Shown: piece after piece, positions 18,321-27,448 of the stretch
How positions within the stretch are numbered: position 1 is the stretch's first letter
Layout: each line of letters opens with the position of its first letter
Origin: Gemmatimonadota bacterium
Lineage (GTDB): Bacteria; Gemmatimonadota; Gemmatimonadetes; Longimicrobiales; Gaopeijiaceae
NCBI GenBank assembly: GCA_029863645.1
Contig: JAOTVA010000003.1
Location: 28,837 to 92,836, forward strand
Direction of reading: 5' to 3'
Length of the DNA: 64,000 bases
Made by a program: the position numbers and the translations under genes
The notes under the pieces: model-generated
Seen by the model: only the letters and a program-made list of their open reading frames with translations
Told to the model about the DNA's origin: nothing
Database searches by the model: none

Positions 18321-18707
18321 ATGAGCACAGCCGAAGTCCGACACGAGAAGTGGGATGAGATCCCGCGCGAGACTGTGACCGACGATATCGCGCGCCGTCT
18401 GTTTACGGGGGACCGCATGATGCTGGCGCAGGTATACCTGGATCAGGGAGCGGTCGTGCCGTGGCACTCGCACGAGAACGAGCAACTCACCTGGATCCTG
18501 TCCGGGTCGCTCCGATTCATGGTGGGCGAGGAGGGGTCGGATGACGTCCTCGACGTCGTCGTCTCCGCGGGAGAGGTGCTCTTCATTCCCTCCAACGTGC
18601 CCCATCGCGCCGAGGCCCTCGAGGACACCGTCGACGTGGATATCTTCAGCCCGCCGCGTCAGGACTGGCTCCAGGGGACCGACACCTACTTTCAGGACCG
18701 CCGCTAG
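18321..18707 (+). CDS. Cupin domain protein
   Basis: A 128-residue single-domain cupin. Motif 1 is PWHSHENEQLTWILSGSLRF (two His and Glu as metal ligands) and motif 2 is AGEVLFIPSNVPHRAEAL. It has no signal peptide. Such small cupins may be isomerases, dioxygenases or sensors; the substrate is unknown. ATG 18321 is chosen over an ATG 18 nt upstream because GGAGGAG falls 9 nt before it. It is transcribed divergently from msrB and followed by a hairpin. Confidence 0.85.
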   Translation: MSTAEVRHEKWDEIPRETVTDDIARRLFTGDRMMLAQVYLDQGAVVPWHSHENEQLTWILSGSLRFMVGEEGSDDVLDVVVSAGEVLFIPSNVPHRAEALEDTVDVDIFSPPRQDWLQGTDTYFQDRR

Positions 18708-18716
18708 GCGAGTACC

Positions 18717-18737
18717 AGGCCGCCCGCCGGGTGGCCT
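18717..18737 (+). terminator. Hairpin after cupin gene
   Basis: AGGCCGCCC at 18717-18725 pairs with GGGTGGCCT at 18729-18737 (nine pairs, one G-T) around a GCC loop. No T-run follows. Confidence 0.45.
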
Positions 18738-18813
18738 TCACCAGGTCCCACCGGCTACTACATTTGCCGAGGTGGATCGCACCGTAAATCGTCGGATCTA
18801 AGGGACTGAGGTC

Positions 18814-19749
18814 ATGGGTACACCGACCATGCAGGAAGCCAGTTGGATATGGCGCGACGGAGAGTTCGTCCCCTGGGCAGAGGCGCAGCTGCACCTGCTG
18901 TCGACCGCCGTCATGTTCGGTACCTCAGTATTCGAGGGGATGCGGGCGTACAACACCGCCAAGGGTCCGGCCATCTTCAGGCTCGATGCACACATCCGCC
19001 GGCTCGTCGACTCGGCGCGTATCTACCGGATGGTCCCGGAGTACACCGCCGAGAAGCTCGCTGCGTTGAGCCGGGAGACCGTCGCCAAGAACGAGCTAGA
19101 GGACTGCTACATCCGCCCCATGATCCTGCGCGGCTATGGGGCGCCAGGACTGAATCCCCTCAACAGCCCGATCCACACGTTCATAGCAGCCTGGCCGTGG
19201 GGCGCCTACCTGGGCGAGGGCGCACTCCAAGGGGGGGTCGACGTCTGCGTGACTTCATGGCAGCGTGCGATGCCCAACACGTTTCCGGCGCGGGCGAAGG
19301 CCGGCGGCCAGTACGTCAATGCCCAGCTCATGAAGATGGAAGCGATCACCAACGGATATACCGACGCGATCGCCCTGGGCCCGGGAGGTTTGGTCAGCGA
19401 GGGCACCGGGATGAACGTGTTCCTGGTTCGGGACGGAGCGATCATCACGCCCCTCCTGGACGGCACCGCGTTGGTCGGCATCACGCGTGGGGCCGTGATT
19501 CAGATGGCGAAGGACCTGGGATACGAGGTGCGTCACGAGCCCGTCCCGCGCGAGAGCCTCTACACCGTGGACGAGATCTTCTTCACCGGCACGGCCGCCG
19601 AGGTCACACCCGTGCGCAGCGTGGACCGCATTCCCGTCGGTGACGGCAAGACGGGACCGATCACCACTGCGCTCCAAAAGCAGTTCATGGAGACGGTGAA
19701 GGCGGAGAACGACGATCCGCACGGCTACCTCACGTACGTACACGGGTGA
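18814..19749 (+). CDS. ilvE: Branched-chain amino acid aminotransferase
   Basis: A 311-residue class IV PLP aminotransferase that interconverts Val, Leu and Ile with their 2-oxo acids using glutamate. PLP is bound by Lys162 in ARAKAGGQYVNAQ; FGTSVFEGMRAY at 35-46, the RPMILRGYG segment and EIFFTGTAAEVTPV near the C-terminus are typical of the IlvE type I group. Length is standard. It stands alone between the cupin gene and the convergent DUF2339 gene and ends in an intrinsic terminator-like hairpin. Confidence 0.95.
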   Translation: MGTPTMQEASWIWRDGEFVPWAEAQLHLLSTAVMFGTSVFEGMRAYNTAKGPAIFRLDAHIRRLVDSARIYRMVPEYTAEKLAALSRETVAKNELEDCYIRPMILRGYGAPGLNPLNSPIHTFIAAWPWGAYLGEGALQGGVDVCVTSWQRAMPNTFPARAKAGGQYVNAQLMKMEAITNGYTDAIALGPGGLVSEGTGMNVFLVRDGAIITPLLDGTALVGITRGAVIQMAKDLGYEVRHEPVPRESLYTVDEIFFTGTAAEVTPVRSVDRIPVGDGKTGPITTALQKQFMETVKAENDDPHGYLTYVHG

Positions 19750-19756
19750 GCCCTCG

Positions 19757-19774
19757 GAGCGACCTTAGTCGCTC
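19757..19774. terminator. Bidirectional hairpin between ilvE and DUF2339 gene
   Basis: GAGCGAC at 19757-19763 pairs perfectly with GTCGCTC at 19768-19774 around CTTA, followed on the plus strand by TTGTCT. It overlaps the stop codon of the convergent gene. Confidence 0.6.
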
Positions 19775-21507
19775 TTGTCTGCCCGCTTGATCAGGTAGCT
19801 CAGCCCGAGGAAGGCAGCGCCGAATCCCATGAACAGCAGGATTCGCCAGATGACGTCGACCTGGGCCATGTCGACCAGCAGCAGCTTCGCCGCCACCAGG
19901 CCCAGAGTCGCCAACCCCGCAAGCTGCACACCCTTCCGACCCGGCTTGAGAGACAGAAGCAGAAGGGCGATGCCGTAGATGCCCCAGGAGAGTGAGATCA
20001 GCTCCTGGCCGAAGTCAAAGGGGCGGAACTGCGTAGCGAGCCACGCCAGGAAGACGACGTGGGCACCGATGCGATAGACCCGCCTCGCCAAGGCCGCCTC
20101 AAACACGAACGTCGAGGTCAGCGCGAGGATGATGGCCCCAAGCGCGCCCAGTTCGCGCGGGCTGAACGAGGACGCGGCAGAGATCCCGAGGACGTCGACC
20201 CGAGCCAGGATCATGAGCCCAAGCTGCGCGAACAGCAGGTGGGCGAGCACCGAAACGCCCGGCAGCCCCCATCGATGGTGCGCCTGATGCATTCCCGCCG
20301 CGGTCACCGCCAGGGGAAGCATCACCCTGTAGTCGAAGAAGCCTAGTGTGAACGCCAGGACCAGTAGGATCGACGCCGTCTCGGCTGATGCGTTCAGCGC
20401 GAGGCGAGTCTCGGCGAGGCGCCAAGCGAACACCAGGTAGACGATGGAGCCAACCCCGAACATCGGCCCGAACGTCGCCCGTTCGACCGAGAACAGAGCA
20501 CCGAGCTCGAGGACGGCAATGAACGCGCCCATGACGCAGCCGACTCGGAGCAACAACAAGGTGATCCGGGCGGGTGGGACAACCTGCGCCCACCGTCCCT
20601 CTACCGTCGGCACCGGCCAGGCGTCCGGGTTGAGCCTGTGCAATTGCGCGCGGAGCAGGGGCGTCGCCCCAAAGAGCGCCCACGCGACCAAGATCCCGAT
20701 CACCAGTGCCGCCCTCTCCACGGTAACCGGCGGCGCGGCGGCGAACTCCACCCCGAGCGCCATCACCGAGAGCCCTCCGAAACCGAGGACCAGGAGGAGC
20801 GTTCGCCATCCGCGCTGGAACTGAACGGTGCCGGCGCCGGCGAGCAGAACGAGCGTGTACGCGACGAGCGCCGGCACGTTTGCGACTCCGGTACTCACGA
20901 GGAACGGCGTCGAGAGGCCGCCGCTGGCCCCGATGACCGCCAACGACGTGAGACGCTGCCGTTCGGCGAGCAGGAAGGCCAACACGGTCGTCACGCACAT
21001 GAACGCGAACGCGAGCGCGAAGGGGACCAGCTCGTAGAGCTCGTACGAGGCGTAGCCCACCAGGTAGTAGACGGCGATCGCACCACCCAGTAGGTATTGG
21101 CTATAGCGCTCCCGAGACCCCTCCAGGCGAAGGCCGATGGCCAACATCAGCGAGCCAGCGGCGAGGCCGAGAACCAGGCGGAGGCCGGGTCCGATCCACC
21201 CCTGGTCGAAGGCGTACCTGAAGAAGAAGCCGAAGGCGAGCACGACGAACGCGACGCCGACCCGCCCCAGCCAGCGTTCTCCGTGGTCGGCGAGGCCCGC
21301 AGCCGGCGCGGATGGTTGGGGCGCTGCGTTCCCGGCCGCAGTGTCGCCCTCGCCGGGGGTGCTCATCCAACTCCACTCGTGTGTGCCCGGCGCCACCTTG
21401 GGGGCGGGGTCTTCGGCGGGACCTGCCGACTGATCCGACAGCCGAGCCACGAGTCGCTCCAACCGAGCGACCCTTTGCTCGAGACTCAGGCGAGCGGGTT
21501 CGGACAT
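19765..21507 (-). CDS. DUF2339 multi-spanning membrane protein
   Basis: A 580-residue integral membrane protein. A coiled-coil-prone N-terminus (LSLEQRVARLERLVARLSDQ) is followed by a Pro/Ala linker and about fifteen or more hydrophobic segments. The pattern GERWLGRVGVAFVVLAFGFFFRYAFDQGWIGP with the coiled coil is characteristic of DUF2339 (predicted membrane protein, function unknown, sometimes linked to envelope or polysaccharide processes). ATG 21507 starts the coiled coil directly; a longer reading is Arg-rich and ignored. It ends the run that begins with the CcmH-like protein, ATP-grasp, alpha-E and transglutaminase genes, 16 nt after the last. Confidence 0.85.
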   Translation of the reverse strand: MSEPARLSLEQRVARLERLVARLSDQSAGPAEDPAPKVAPGTHEWSWMSTPGEGDTAAGNAAPQPSAPAAGLADHGERWLGRVGVAFVVLAFGFFFRYAFDQGWIGPGLRLVLGLAAGSLMLAIGLRLEGSRERYSQYLLGGAIAVYYLVGYASYELYELVPFALAFAFMCVTTVLAFLLAERQRLTSLAVIGASGGLSTPFLVSTGVANVPALVAYTLVLLAGAGTVQFQRGWRTLLLVLGFGGLSVMALGVEFAAAPPVTVERAALVIGILVAWALFGATPLLRAQLHRLNPDAWPVPTVEGRWAQVVPPARITLLLLRVGCVMGAFIAVLELGALFSVERATFGPMFGVGSIVYLVFAWRLAETRLALNASAETASILLVLAFTLGFFDYRVMLPLAVTAAGMHQAHHRWGLPGVSVLAHLLFAQLGLMILARVDVLGISAASSFSPRELGALGAIILALTSTFVFEAALARRVYRIGAHVVFLAWLATQFRPFDFGQELISLSWGIYGIALLLLSLKPGRKGVQLAGLATLGLVAAKLLLVDMAQVDVIWRILLFMGFGAAFLGLSYLIKRADKSD

Positions 21508-21523
21508 GACTTGGGTGCCCCGG

Positions 21524-22447
21524 TCAGTTCCCGTCCAACGCGTCGACACGCACGGACACATCAAGCGTCTCGCCCGCGCCGCCCGTGACCACGCCGGACG
21601 TTGGCGTCGCGTCTCGGTAGTTGCGCCCGGTCGCCACCCGAATGTGATCAAGGCCGACGGGCACGCCGTTCGTCGGATCCAACCCCTTCCAGCCCTGGAA
21701 GGGGAGGTAGGCCTCCGTCCATGCGTGGGAGGCCTCTGCCTGGATCTTGTTGGCGTAGTCGCCGCCAGTGTGGATGTACCCGACGCGGTAGCGGGCAGGC
21801 ACGTGCTCTAGCCGGGCTATGCAAATGAGGAGATTCGCGAAGTCCTGGCAGACACCCCTGCGGCCCTTGAACACCTCGAAGGGCGTCGTCTCGAGTTGTG
21901 TCGAACCCGGCTGGTACTCCAGCTCGAAGTTCAGCGTGCGGGTCATGTCCAACAGCGTATAGATGAGATCGTGACTGTTCCGAATCACGAAGGACTTCGC
22001 GTAGGCTGCCAGTTCATGGAGCTCCGACTCGTCCAGCTCGGGGGGGAGCAGGTACGGCATCATCATCTGCGACTGCCAGGGCATCCAGGGAATCGGGATC
22101 GAGGGCCGTGGCATCTGATTGGGTGCCGCTAGGCCGGCCTTGGCGTGGACGCACACGACCGATGTCGCTTCGATGATGAGATCTGTATAAGGCTCCGTGA
22201 TTTCGTATTGGACGACGTGGTTCCCGAAGACGTCGTCGAAGTCCCTGCTTCGTCCCGGTACCGACACCGAGAGCGAATACTCGAGCACCTCTTGAAAGCG
22301 ATCCTGCACGGGTCGTAACCGGAACAGGTGAGAGCTCTTGGTGACCGGGGATGCGTACCGATAGGTGGTGGTGTGTGTGACCGAGTAACGCCGGGAGCCA
22401 GCCCCCTGCGCCGCGGGATCTGCCGTGACCGCGGGCGCGTTACTCAT
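21524..22447 (-). CDS. Transglutaminase-like cysteine protease family protein
   Basis: A 307-residue protein with the bacterial transglutaminase-like N-terminal beta domain (THTTTYRYASPVTKSSHLFRL) and a C-terminal catalytic domain. The papain-like triad is visible: Cys200 in GRRGVCQDFAN, His241 in SHAWTEAYL and Asp257 in GLDPTNG. No signal peptide. In this gene context the family is predicted to act as a peptidase or amidase on peptides made by the ATP-grasp enzyme (Iyer and Aravind comparative genomics). The start overlaps the alpha-E stop by 4 bases. Confidence 0.93.
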   Translation of the reverse strand: MSNAPAVTADPAAQGAGSRRYSVTHTTTYRYASPVTKSSHLFRLRPVQDRFQEVLEYSLSVSVPGRSRDFDDVFGNHVVQYEITEPYTDLIIEATSVVCVHAKAGLAAPNQMPRPSIPIPWMPWQSQMMMPYLLPPELDESELHELAAYAKSFVIRNSHDLIYTLLDMTRTLNFELEYQPGSTQLETTPFEVFKGRRGVCQDFANLLICIARLEHVPARYRVGYIHTGGDYANKIQAEASHAWTEAYLPFQGWKGLDPTNGVPVGLDHIRVATGRNYRDATPTSGVVTGGAGETLDVSVRVDALDGN

Positions 22448-23442
22448 GCGTCGGACACCGAACGAGCCGAGCCGACCGCCGGAGCCGATACAGCCGCATG
22501 GAAGTATTCCTCGCTGATGACTTGAGACAGCTCTGCAGTGTGCTCAACGATATGCGTAAGTACTCCGTGGATATTCGAATCGATAGCCCGGCCGACATCC
22601 AAGTTGAGCACGGTGCTCCTCAGCACATTCAGCAACTCGGCGGACCTGAGGCCGATGACAGAACCTTCAGGGCGAATGCGCTCGAGAGCCTGCTGTGCGC
22701 GTGCCACGGCATACGCCACCGAACTCGGGAAGCTCTCCTCCTGGAGGAGAAACTCAGCAACCCCCCGCCCCCCGAGCGCGGACCTACGCTTCTTGAAGAA
22801 AGGCTCGTACGCGTACCGGGTGCGAAGAATGGCGATCCACTCCACGGCGTCCACGGCCTCGGTCGGAGCCTGCGAAGCCTCGCTCAGCGCGTGATGGTGG
22901 AGGTCCAAGATCCGGGCGGTCATCCCGGCCCGCTCCAAGTTGAGACCCAGCCGCATAAAGTGGAACGGCTCTTCATGGAGCACGGTGTTGTGCCACACGC
23001 CCCGGAACAGGTGACACCGGTCGTTCACCTCGTGATAGAACATCTCCCGCTCCGAGTCGAACATCTCGCGGGTCTCGTCCTCCCCGAGCCACAGCCAGAG
23101 CGAGTTGAGAGTATTCCACATCTCGAGACTGATCGTCTCACGAATCGTCCTCGCGTTCTCTCGCGCAGACCTCAGCGAGCTGAAAATCGAGGCGGAGTGG
23201 GAATCATCCCAGGTCAGGTACTTCTGCACCAACTCGCCGTCGCCCACACCTTCGGCTCCGAATCGCTCCTCGAACGCGGGCTCTTCGCCCGCGACGATGA
23301 GCAGGGGTAGCCAGGTACGATCCTCGGGCAACACGTTGTCGAGCATCATCCCTGCGTGCACGCGCAGGAGGCGGGCCATCGTGTCGCACCGCTCCACGTA
23401 CCGCATGAGCCAGTAGCAGTTCTCGGCTACGCGAGAGATCAC
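22444..23442 (-). CDS. Alpha-E domain protein
   Basis: A 332-residue all-helical alpha-E protein, recognised by its opening [24 protein letters not shown] and by internal [25 protein letters not shown]. Alpha-E proteins always accompany circularly permuted ATP-grasp and transglutaminase genes; the domain is thought to support peptide ligation or serve as a scaffold, with no direct biochemical proof that I know. Both ends overlap neighbours by 4 bases (ATGA), making an obligate translationally coupled trio. Confidence 0.93.
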   Translation of the reverse strand: MISRVAENCYWLMRYVERCDTMARLLRVHAGMMLDNVLPEDRTWLPLLIVAGEEPAFEERFGAEGVGDGELVQKYLTWDDSHSASIFSSLRSARENARTIRETISLEMWNTLNSLWLWLGEDETREMFDSEREMFYHEVNDRCHLFRGVWHNTVLHEEPFHFMRLGLNLERAGMTARILDLHHHALSEASQAPTEAVDAVEWIAILRTRYAYEPFFKKRRSALGGRGVAEFLLQEESFPSSVAYAVARAQQALERIRPEGSVIGLRSAELLNVLRSTVLNLDVGRAIDSNIHGVLTHIVEHTAELSQVISEEYFHAAVSAPAVGSARSVSDA

Positions 23443-24905
23443 CGTTTCGCCTCCGCAGGGCTATCCACAGAATCGTCGAGCACCCAGGTGTCCTTCGAGC
23501 CGCCGCCCTGGCTGGAGTTCACGACATAAGAGCCCTCACGAAGCGCGACGCGACTCAAGCCACCCGGGAGCACCCACCTGGACCGACCCGACACGATGTA
23601 GGGTCTCAGGTCGACCCGGCGCGGGGCTGCCGCGTCACCCGTCCACGTCGGGGCGGTTGAGAGCTCGATGCGAGGCTGCGCGATGTAGCTTCTCGGATTG
23701 GCCCGGATACGTGACCCAAAGTCCTCGATCTCCTGCTTGGAGGCCTGTGGGCCAATCAACATACCATAGCCCCCCGCTTCGTCGACGGTCTTCACGACCA
23801 AAGAACCGAGATTCGCGAGCACGTACTCGCATTCCTTCGGGCGCGCACAGATAAACGTCTCGACCTGGCCGAGCAGCGGCTCTTCATCGAGAAAGAATCG
23901 GATCAGATCGGGCACGTAGGGATACACGGCCTTGTCGTCCGCGACGCCGTTCCCGACGCCATTGGCAAGCGTCACGTTCCCCTTCGCATAAGCCGCCATG
24001 AGACCGGGGACGCCGAGTATGGAGTCCTTCCTGAACACCTCGGGATCGATGAACGCGTCGTCGATACGCTTATAGATGACGTCGACGGGCTGAGCACCGG
24101 CGGTCGTCTTCACCCAGACCTTGTCGTTGGCGACGAACAGGTCGCGCCCCTCCACGAGCTCACAGCCCATGCGACGCGCCAGAAAGCTGTGCTCGAAGTA
24201 CGCCGAGTTGAGCGGTCCCGGAGTCAGGATGACGACCCGCGGAGCATCCCGGCCGTTCGGCGCGAGTTCGCTGAGCGCCTCGGCGAGGCGAAGCCCATAG
24301 TCATCCACCGGGCGGACGTGCGCTTCCTCGAAAATCCTTGGGAAGGTGCGCTTCATGACCGCGCGGTTCTCGAGGACGTAGGACACGCCCGACGGTGTGC
24401 GGAGATTGTCCTCCAGCACCAGGAAGCTCCCGGCAGGATCCTGAATGATGTCGATGCCGGCGACGTGCACCCTGACGCCTCCCGGGGGCTCGATCCCCCG
24501 CACCTCCGCTAGGTAGCCCGACGATCCCTCGACGATCTCACGCGGGATGATGTCTTCCGACATGCAACGGCCCGGCCCGTACACGTCTCCGAGGAAGGCC
24601 TCGAGGGCTTCGATGCGCTGGCGCAAGCCGGCTTCCAGCAGTCTCCAGTCGTCCGCGGCGATGATGCGGGGAATCAGGTCGAACGGGAAGACGCGCTCTA
24701 CCCCGGATTGCTCGTCGGAGTAGACGGCGAACGTCACGCCGTGGCGGAGGAACGTCTCTTCGGCGAGCTCCTTGCGCCTCCGGAACTCTTCGCGGGGCAG
24801 CGAGTCGATGCGTTCGAGCACGGCTTGAACCGCACCTCGGATGCCTCCGTCGGCCTCGAACGCCTCGTCGAAGGTGCCCGGGATCGGCTCATAGCCCTCG
24901 AGCAG
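23439..24905 (-). CDS. Circularly permuted ATP-grasp type 2 protein, start uncertain
   Basis: A predicted peptide ligase-type ATP-grasp of up to 488 residues. Recognisable segments are [54 protein letters not shown] and the C-terminal [14 protein letters not shown]. The first in-frame ATG/GTG/TTG is GTG 24821, but conserved N-terminal sequence ([18 protein letters not shown]) lies upstream of it, in frame and open to a stop at 24942. The only plausible starts there are CTG codons, most likely 24905, just after AAGGG and 15 nt past the CcmH-like stop. I give 24905; the minimal reading is 23439-24821 (460 residues). Role: likely ATP-dependent amide bond formation (inference from family). Confidence 0.85.
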   Translation of the reverse strand: MLEGYEPIPGTFDEAFEADGGIRGAVQAVLERIDSLPREEFRRRKELAEETFLRHGVTFAVYSDEQSGVERVFPFDLIPRIIAADDWRLLEAGLRQRIEALEAFLGDVYGPGRCMSEDIIPREIVEGSSGYLAEVRGIEPPGGVRVHVAGIDIIQDPAGSFLVLEDNLRTPSGVSYVLENRAVMKRTFPRIFEEAHVRPVDDYGLRLAEALSELAPNGRDAPRVVILTPGPLNSAYFEHSFLARRMGCELVEGRDLFVANDKVWVKTTAGAQPVDVIYKRIDDAFIDPEVFRKDSILGVPGLMAAYAKGNVTLANGVGNGVADDKAVYPYVPDLIRFFLDEEPLLGQVETFICARPKECEYVLANLGSLVVKTVDEAGGYGMLIGPQASKQEIEDFGSRIRANPRSYIAQPRIELSTAPTWTGDAAAPRRVDLRPYIVSGRSRWVLPGGLSRVALREGSYVVNSSQGGGSKDTWVLDDSVDSPAEAKR

Positions 24906-24919
24906 ACCCTTCGGGCGGG

Positions 24920-25483
24920 CTACCAGTCGGGCCCCTCTGCCTCATCGAGCTGACGCATTGCCGCACGAAGGCGCTCGGCGTCCTCCTCCCCAAGCTCTCT
25001 GACACCGGTGGTCGCCGTCCGCGTCTGTCCACCGCGCGCGATTAGGCCGATGAGCATTCCGGCGCTGATGATGGCCACCGCCGGCAGGAAATAACCGACC
25101 AGATTGAATCCCTCGACGGGTGGCGACATGAGGACGGTGCCCCCGAAGTCGGCGACGAAGCTCGCCTGGATGGCATCCACAGACTCGCCCGCCTCCAGCG
25201 ACCGGATGATGCGCTGGGACCAACCCGGCGAAGTGTCGCACTGCATTTGGAACTGACACGAGTGGACGTCGAGACCACAGCTGCAGTTGCATCGGACGTT
25301 GTGCTCGATGCCAAGCCAGGTCTCACCGATCTCCCCGACGTGATAGTGGCCACCAGGCGGGCGCGTCGGATCGAAGCCCGTCCTAGCCGGTGACGTCCCG
25401 GACTGCGCCGCGGCCGGCATGACCAGCGCAAGCGCGAGTGCCGCGACCAGCGCTGGGAGTCTTATTGTCTTCGACCTCGTCAT
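24920..25483 (-). CDS. CcmH/CycL-like cytochrome c biogenesis protein, Cys-rich variant
   Basis: A 187-residue secreted protein: signal peptide ending MPAAAQ, then a CcmH-like domain and a membrane helix ([20 protein letters not shown]). The segment [35 protein letters not shown] matches the helical body of CcmH, which hands apocytochrome heme-site cysteines to the ligation machinery. The usual LRCxxCQ redox motif is replaced by VRCNCSCG followed by two more Cys. GGAGG 7 nt before ATG 25483 decides the start. No other ccm gene is here. It precedes the ATP-grasp gene by 14 nt. Confidence 0.78.
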   Translation of the reverse strand: MTRSKTIRLPALVAALALALVMPAAAQSGTSPARTGFDPTRPPGGHYHVGEIGETWLGIEHNVRCNCSCGLDVHSCQFQMQCDTSPGWSQRIIRSLEAGESVDAIQASFVADFGGTVLMSPPVEGFNLVGYFLPAVAIISAGMLIGLIARGGQTRTATTGVRELGEEDAERLRAAMRQLDEAEGPDW

Positions 25484-25673
25484 CCTGGCCTCCGGCCTTC
25501 TCACTCAGGGAGAACGTGCGTGCCCTCAGACCTCAAATAACCGAGACACCGCGCCGCGTTCCCAAATCCGGCTGGTGTCTCGAGGCCTTTCGGCCCGGAT
25601 TGCCCGAGCCAGGGAGGCCGCGTTACTCATCTTCGCATTCTCAGCCCCAAACGGACAGGACCGGCACCACGCG

Positions 25674-26804
25674 ATGACCATGAAGCGACGGCACTTTCTC
25701 AGACGGGCTGCCGGCGGCGCCGGCGCAGCCGCTCTCGGGGCTTGTGGCGCAGGACCATCGGGTGCGACGAGCGAGGGGGGGATCGACGGACCGCGCGTGA
25801 ATTGGCGCATGCAGACCAGCTTCACGCCCAATCTGGACCTCATCCACGGCTCGGGCGTCCGCGTCGCGGAGCGGGTCGCCGAGCTCACGGGCGGGAACTT
25901 CACCATTCGCGTGTACAGCGCCGGAGAGATCGTCCCCGGGCTCCAGGTGATGGACGCCGTGACCCAGGGCACACTGCAGTGCGGATTGACGTCGGGCTAC
26001 TACTACATCGGCAAGCACCCCGGACTCGCGTTCGATACGGCCATCCCGTTCGGCATGACCACGACTCAGACGCTCGCCTGGTTTCGCTACGGTGGAGGCC
26101 TCGATCTCATCAACGGGATCTACTCCAACTTCGGCATCCTCTCGATCCCCTGCAGCACGACCGGGGGTCAGATGGGTGGATGGTTCCGCGAACCGGTGGG
26201 GAGCTTGGCCGAGCTCGCGGGCCAGCGCATGCGCATTCCGGGGATCGGGGGAGAGATCATGGCGAGGCTCGGGGTCACCGTGCAGACGCTCGCGGCGCCC
26301 GAGATCTACCCCGCCCTGGAGAGAGGCGCGATCGACGCCGTGGAATGGGTAGGTCCGTATGACGACGAGGTGATGGGCCTTCATCAGGTCGCCAAGAACT
26401 ACTACTACCCGGGCTGGTGGGAGCCCGGCGTAAGCATCGGCGTGCTGGTCAATCTCGAGGAGTACAACGCGCTACCCGCCGCCTATCAGCAGATCCTCCA
26501 CGCGGTGTGTGCCGAAACCTGGCTCGACCGGCTCGCCGCCTACGACGCGCTGAACCCTCAGGCGATGGATCGACTCGTCCGTGAGCACGGAGTGACGGTG
26601 CGCGCGTACGCCGACGATATCATGGAGGCGGCGTGGCAGGAGTCGAACGCCTACCTGGCAGAGATCTCGAGCGAGAATGCGGACTTCGCACGCATGTACG
26701 AGTCCTATCGCGCGTTCCGGGACACTCAGTGGGCTTATGCGCGCGGCAACGATCTGACGTACCAGAACTGGGTGATCAACCGAGTGGCGAACGGGAACGT
26801 ATGA
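25674..26804 (+). CDS. TRAP transporter substrate-binding protein (DctP family)
   Basis: A 376-residue periplasmic solute receptor for a TRAP transporter. The N-terminus KRRHFLRRAAGGAGAAALGAC reads as a twin-arginine signal with a lipobox, so it is probably exported folded and lipid-anchored. The DctP fold is seen from WRMQTSFTPNLDLIHGSG through GQRMRIPGIGGEIMARLGV, YPALERGAIDAVEWVGPYDD and YYYPGWWEPG. The EW and Trp-rich ligand pocket resembles receptors for 2-oxo acids, but the substrate is not certain. It is on the opposite strand from its likely membrane partners 27449-29304, with one gene between. Confidence 0.92.
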   Translation: MTMKRRHFLRRAAGGAGAAALGACGAGPSGATSEGGIDGPRVNWRMQTSFTPNLDLIHGSGVRVAERVAELTGGNFTIRVYSAGEIVPGLQVMDAVTQGTLQCGLTSGYYYIGKHPGLAFDTAIPFGMTTTQTLAWFRYGGGLDLINGIYSNFGILSIPCSTTGGQMGGWFREPVGSLAELAGQRMRIPGIGGEIMARLGVTVQTLAAPEIYPALERGAIDAVEWVGPYDDEVMGLHQVAKNYYYPGWWEPGVSIGVLVNLEEYNALPAAYQQILHAVCAETWLDRLAAYDALNPQAMDRLVREHGVTVRAYADDIMEAAWQESNAYLAEISSENADFARMYESYRAFRDTQWAYARGNDLTYQNWVINRVANGNV

Positions 26805-26820
26805 GCGTGGACCGAGCGCG

Positions 26821-27438
26821 TCACGGCAGCTCGTTCTCCAGGGCCCGCCAGCAGTAGAAGGCCGCCGCGCTCCGCCACGGTCGGTAGCGGTCGCCGAGCG
26901 GTTCCAGCTCCTTGATTCCCGGGGCGGCATCCAGCTCAAGGATCTTCTTGAACCCGGACCGGACACCGAGGTCCAGAGCCGGCCAAACGTCAGGGCGGTG
27001 GAGGCGAAACATGAGGTACATCTGCGCGGTCCACGGGCCGATGCCCTTCACCAGTGTCAGCCGACGGACGATCTCCTCGTTCGACTGGTCCTCCAGGTCG
27101 CTCACGTCGACCTCTCCGTCACGAACCTTCAGGGCCAGGTCGCGCACCGCCGCGGCTTTGGCCGCGGAAAGCCCTGCCTTGCGCAGTGTGGTTTCGCGAA
27201 CACGGAGGACTTTCGCAGGCGTCACATCCCCTTTCAGGGCCTTCACGAAACGTCCGTGGATGGTTCGGGCCGCCGCGCCCGCGAGCTGCTGATAGATGAT
27301 GGCACGCGCCAAGTAGAGGAACGGCTCGTCGGTCGATGTGGGAATCCGGATCGGACCTATGAGCGAAACCCACGGGCCGAAGTCGGGATCTTTGCGAAGC
27401 TTTCGGCTTCCCCCGGCCCACAACGTCATGTTCTCCAA
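26821..27438 (-). CDS. DNA-3-methyladenine glycosylase II-like (AlkA family)
   Basis: A 205-residue HhH-GPD DNA glycosylase. The helix-hairpin-helix is LVKGIGPWTAQMYLMF at 129-144 and the catalytic Asp156 lies in PALDLGVR. There is no iron-sulfur cluster and no N-terminal AlkA TATA-like domain, giving the short form. It should excise alkylated purines in base-excision repair. It sits between the TRAP receptor (convergent) and the TRAP large permease gene (upstream on the same strand, 10 nt gap), so it may be read from the permease transcript. Confidence 0.92.
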   Translation of the reverse strand: MENMTLWAGGSRKLRKDPDFGPWVSLIGPIRIPTSTDEPFLYLARAIIYQQLAGAAARTIHGRFVKALKGDVTPAKVLRVRETTLRKAGLSAAKAAAVRDLALKVRDGEVDVSDLEDQSNEEIVRRLTLVKGIGPWTAQMYLMFRLHRPDVWPALDLGVRSGFKKILELDAAPGIKELEPLGDRYRPWRSAAAFYCWRALENELP

Positions 27439-27448
27439 GCGCGCGCTC

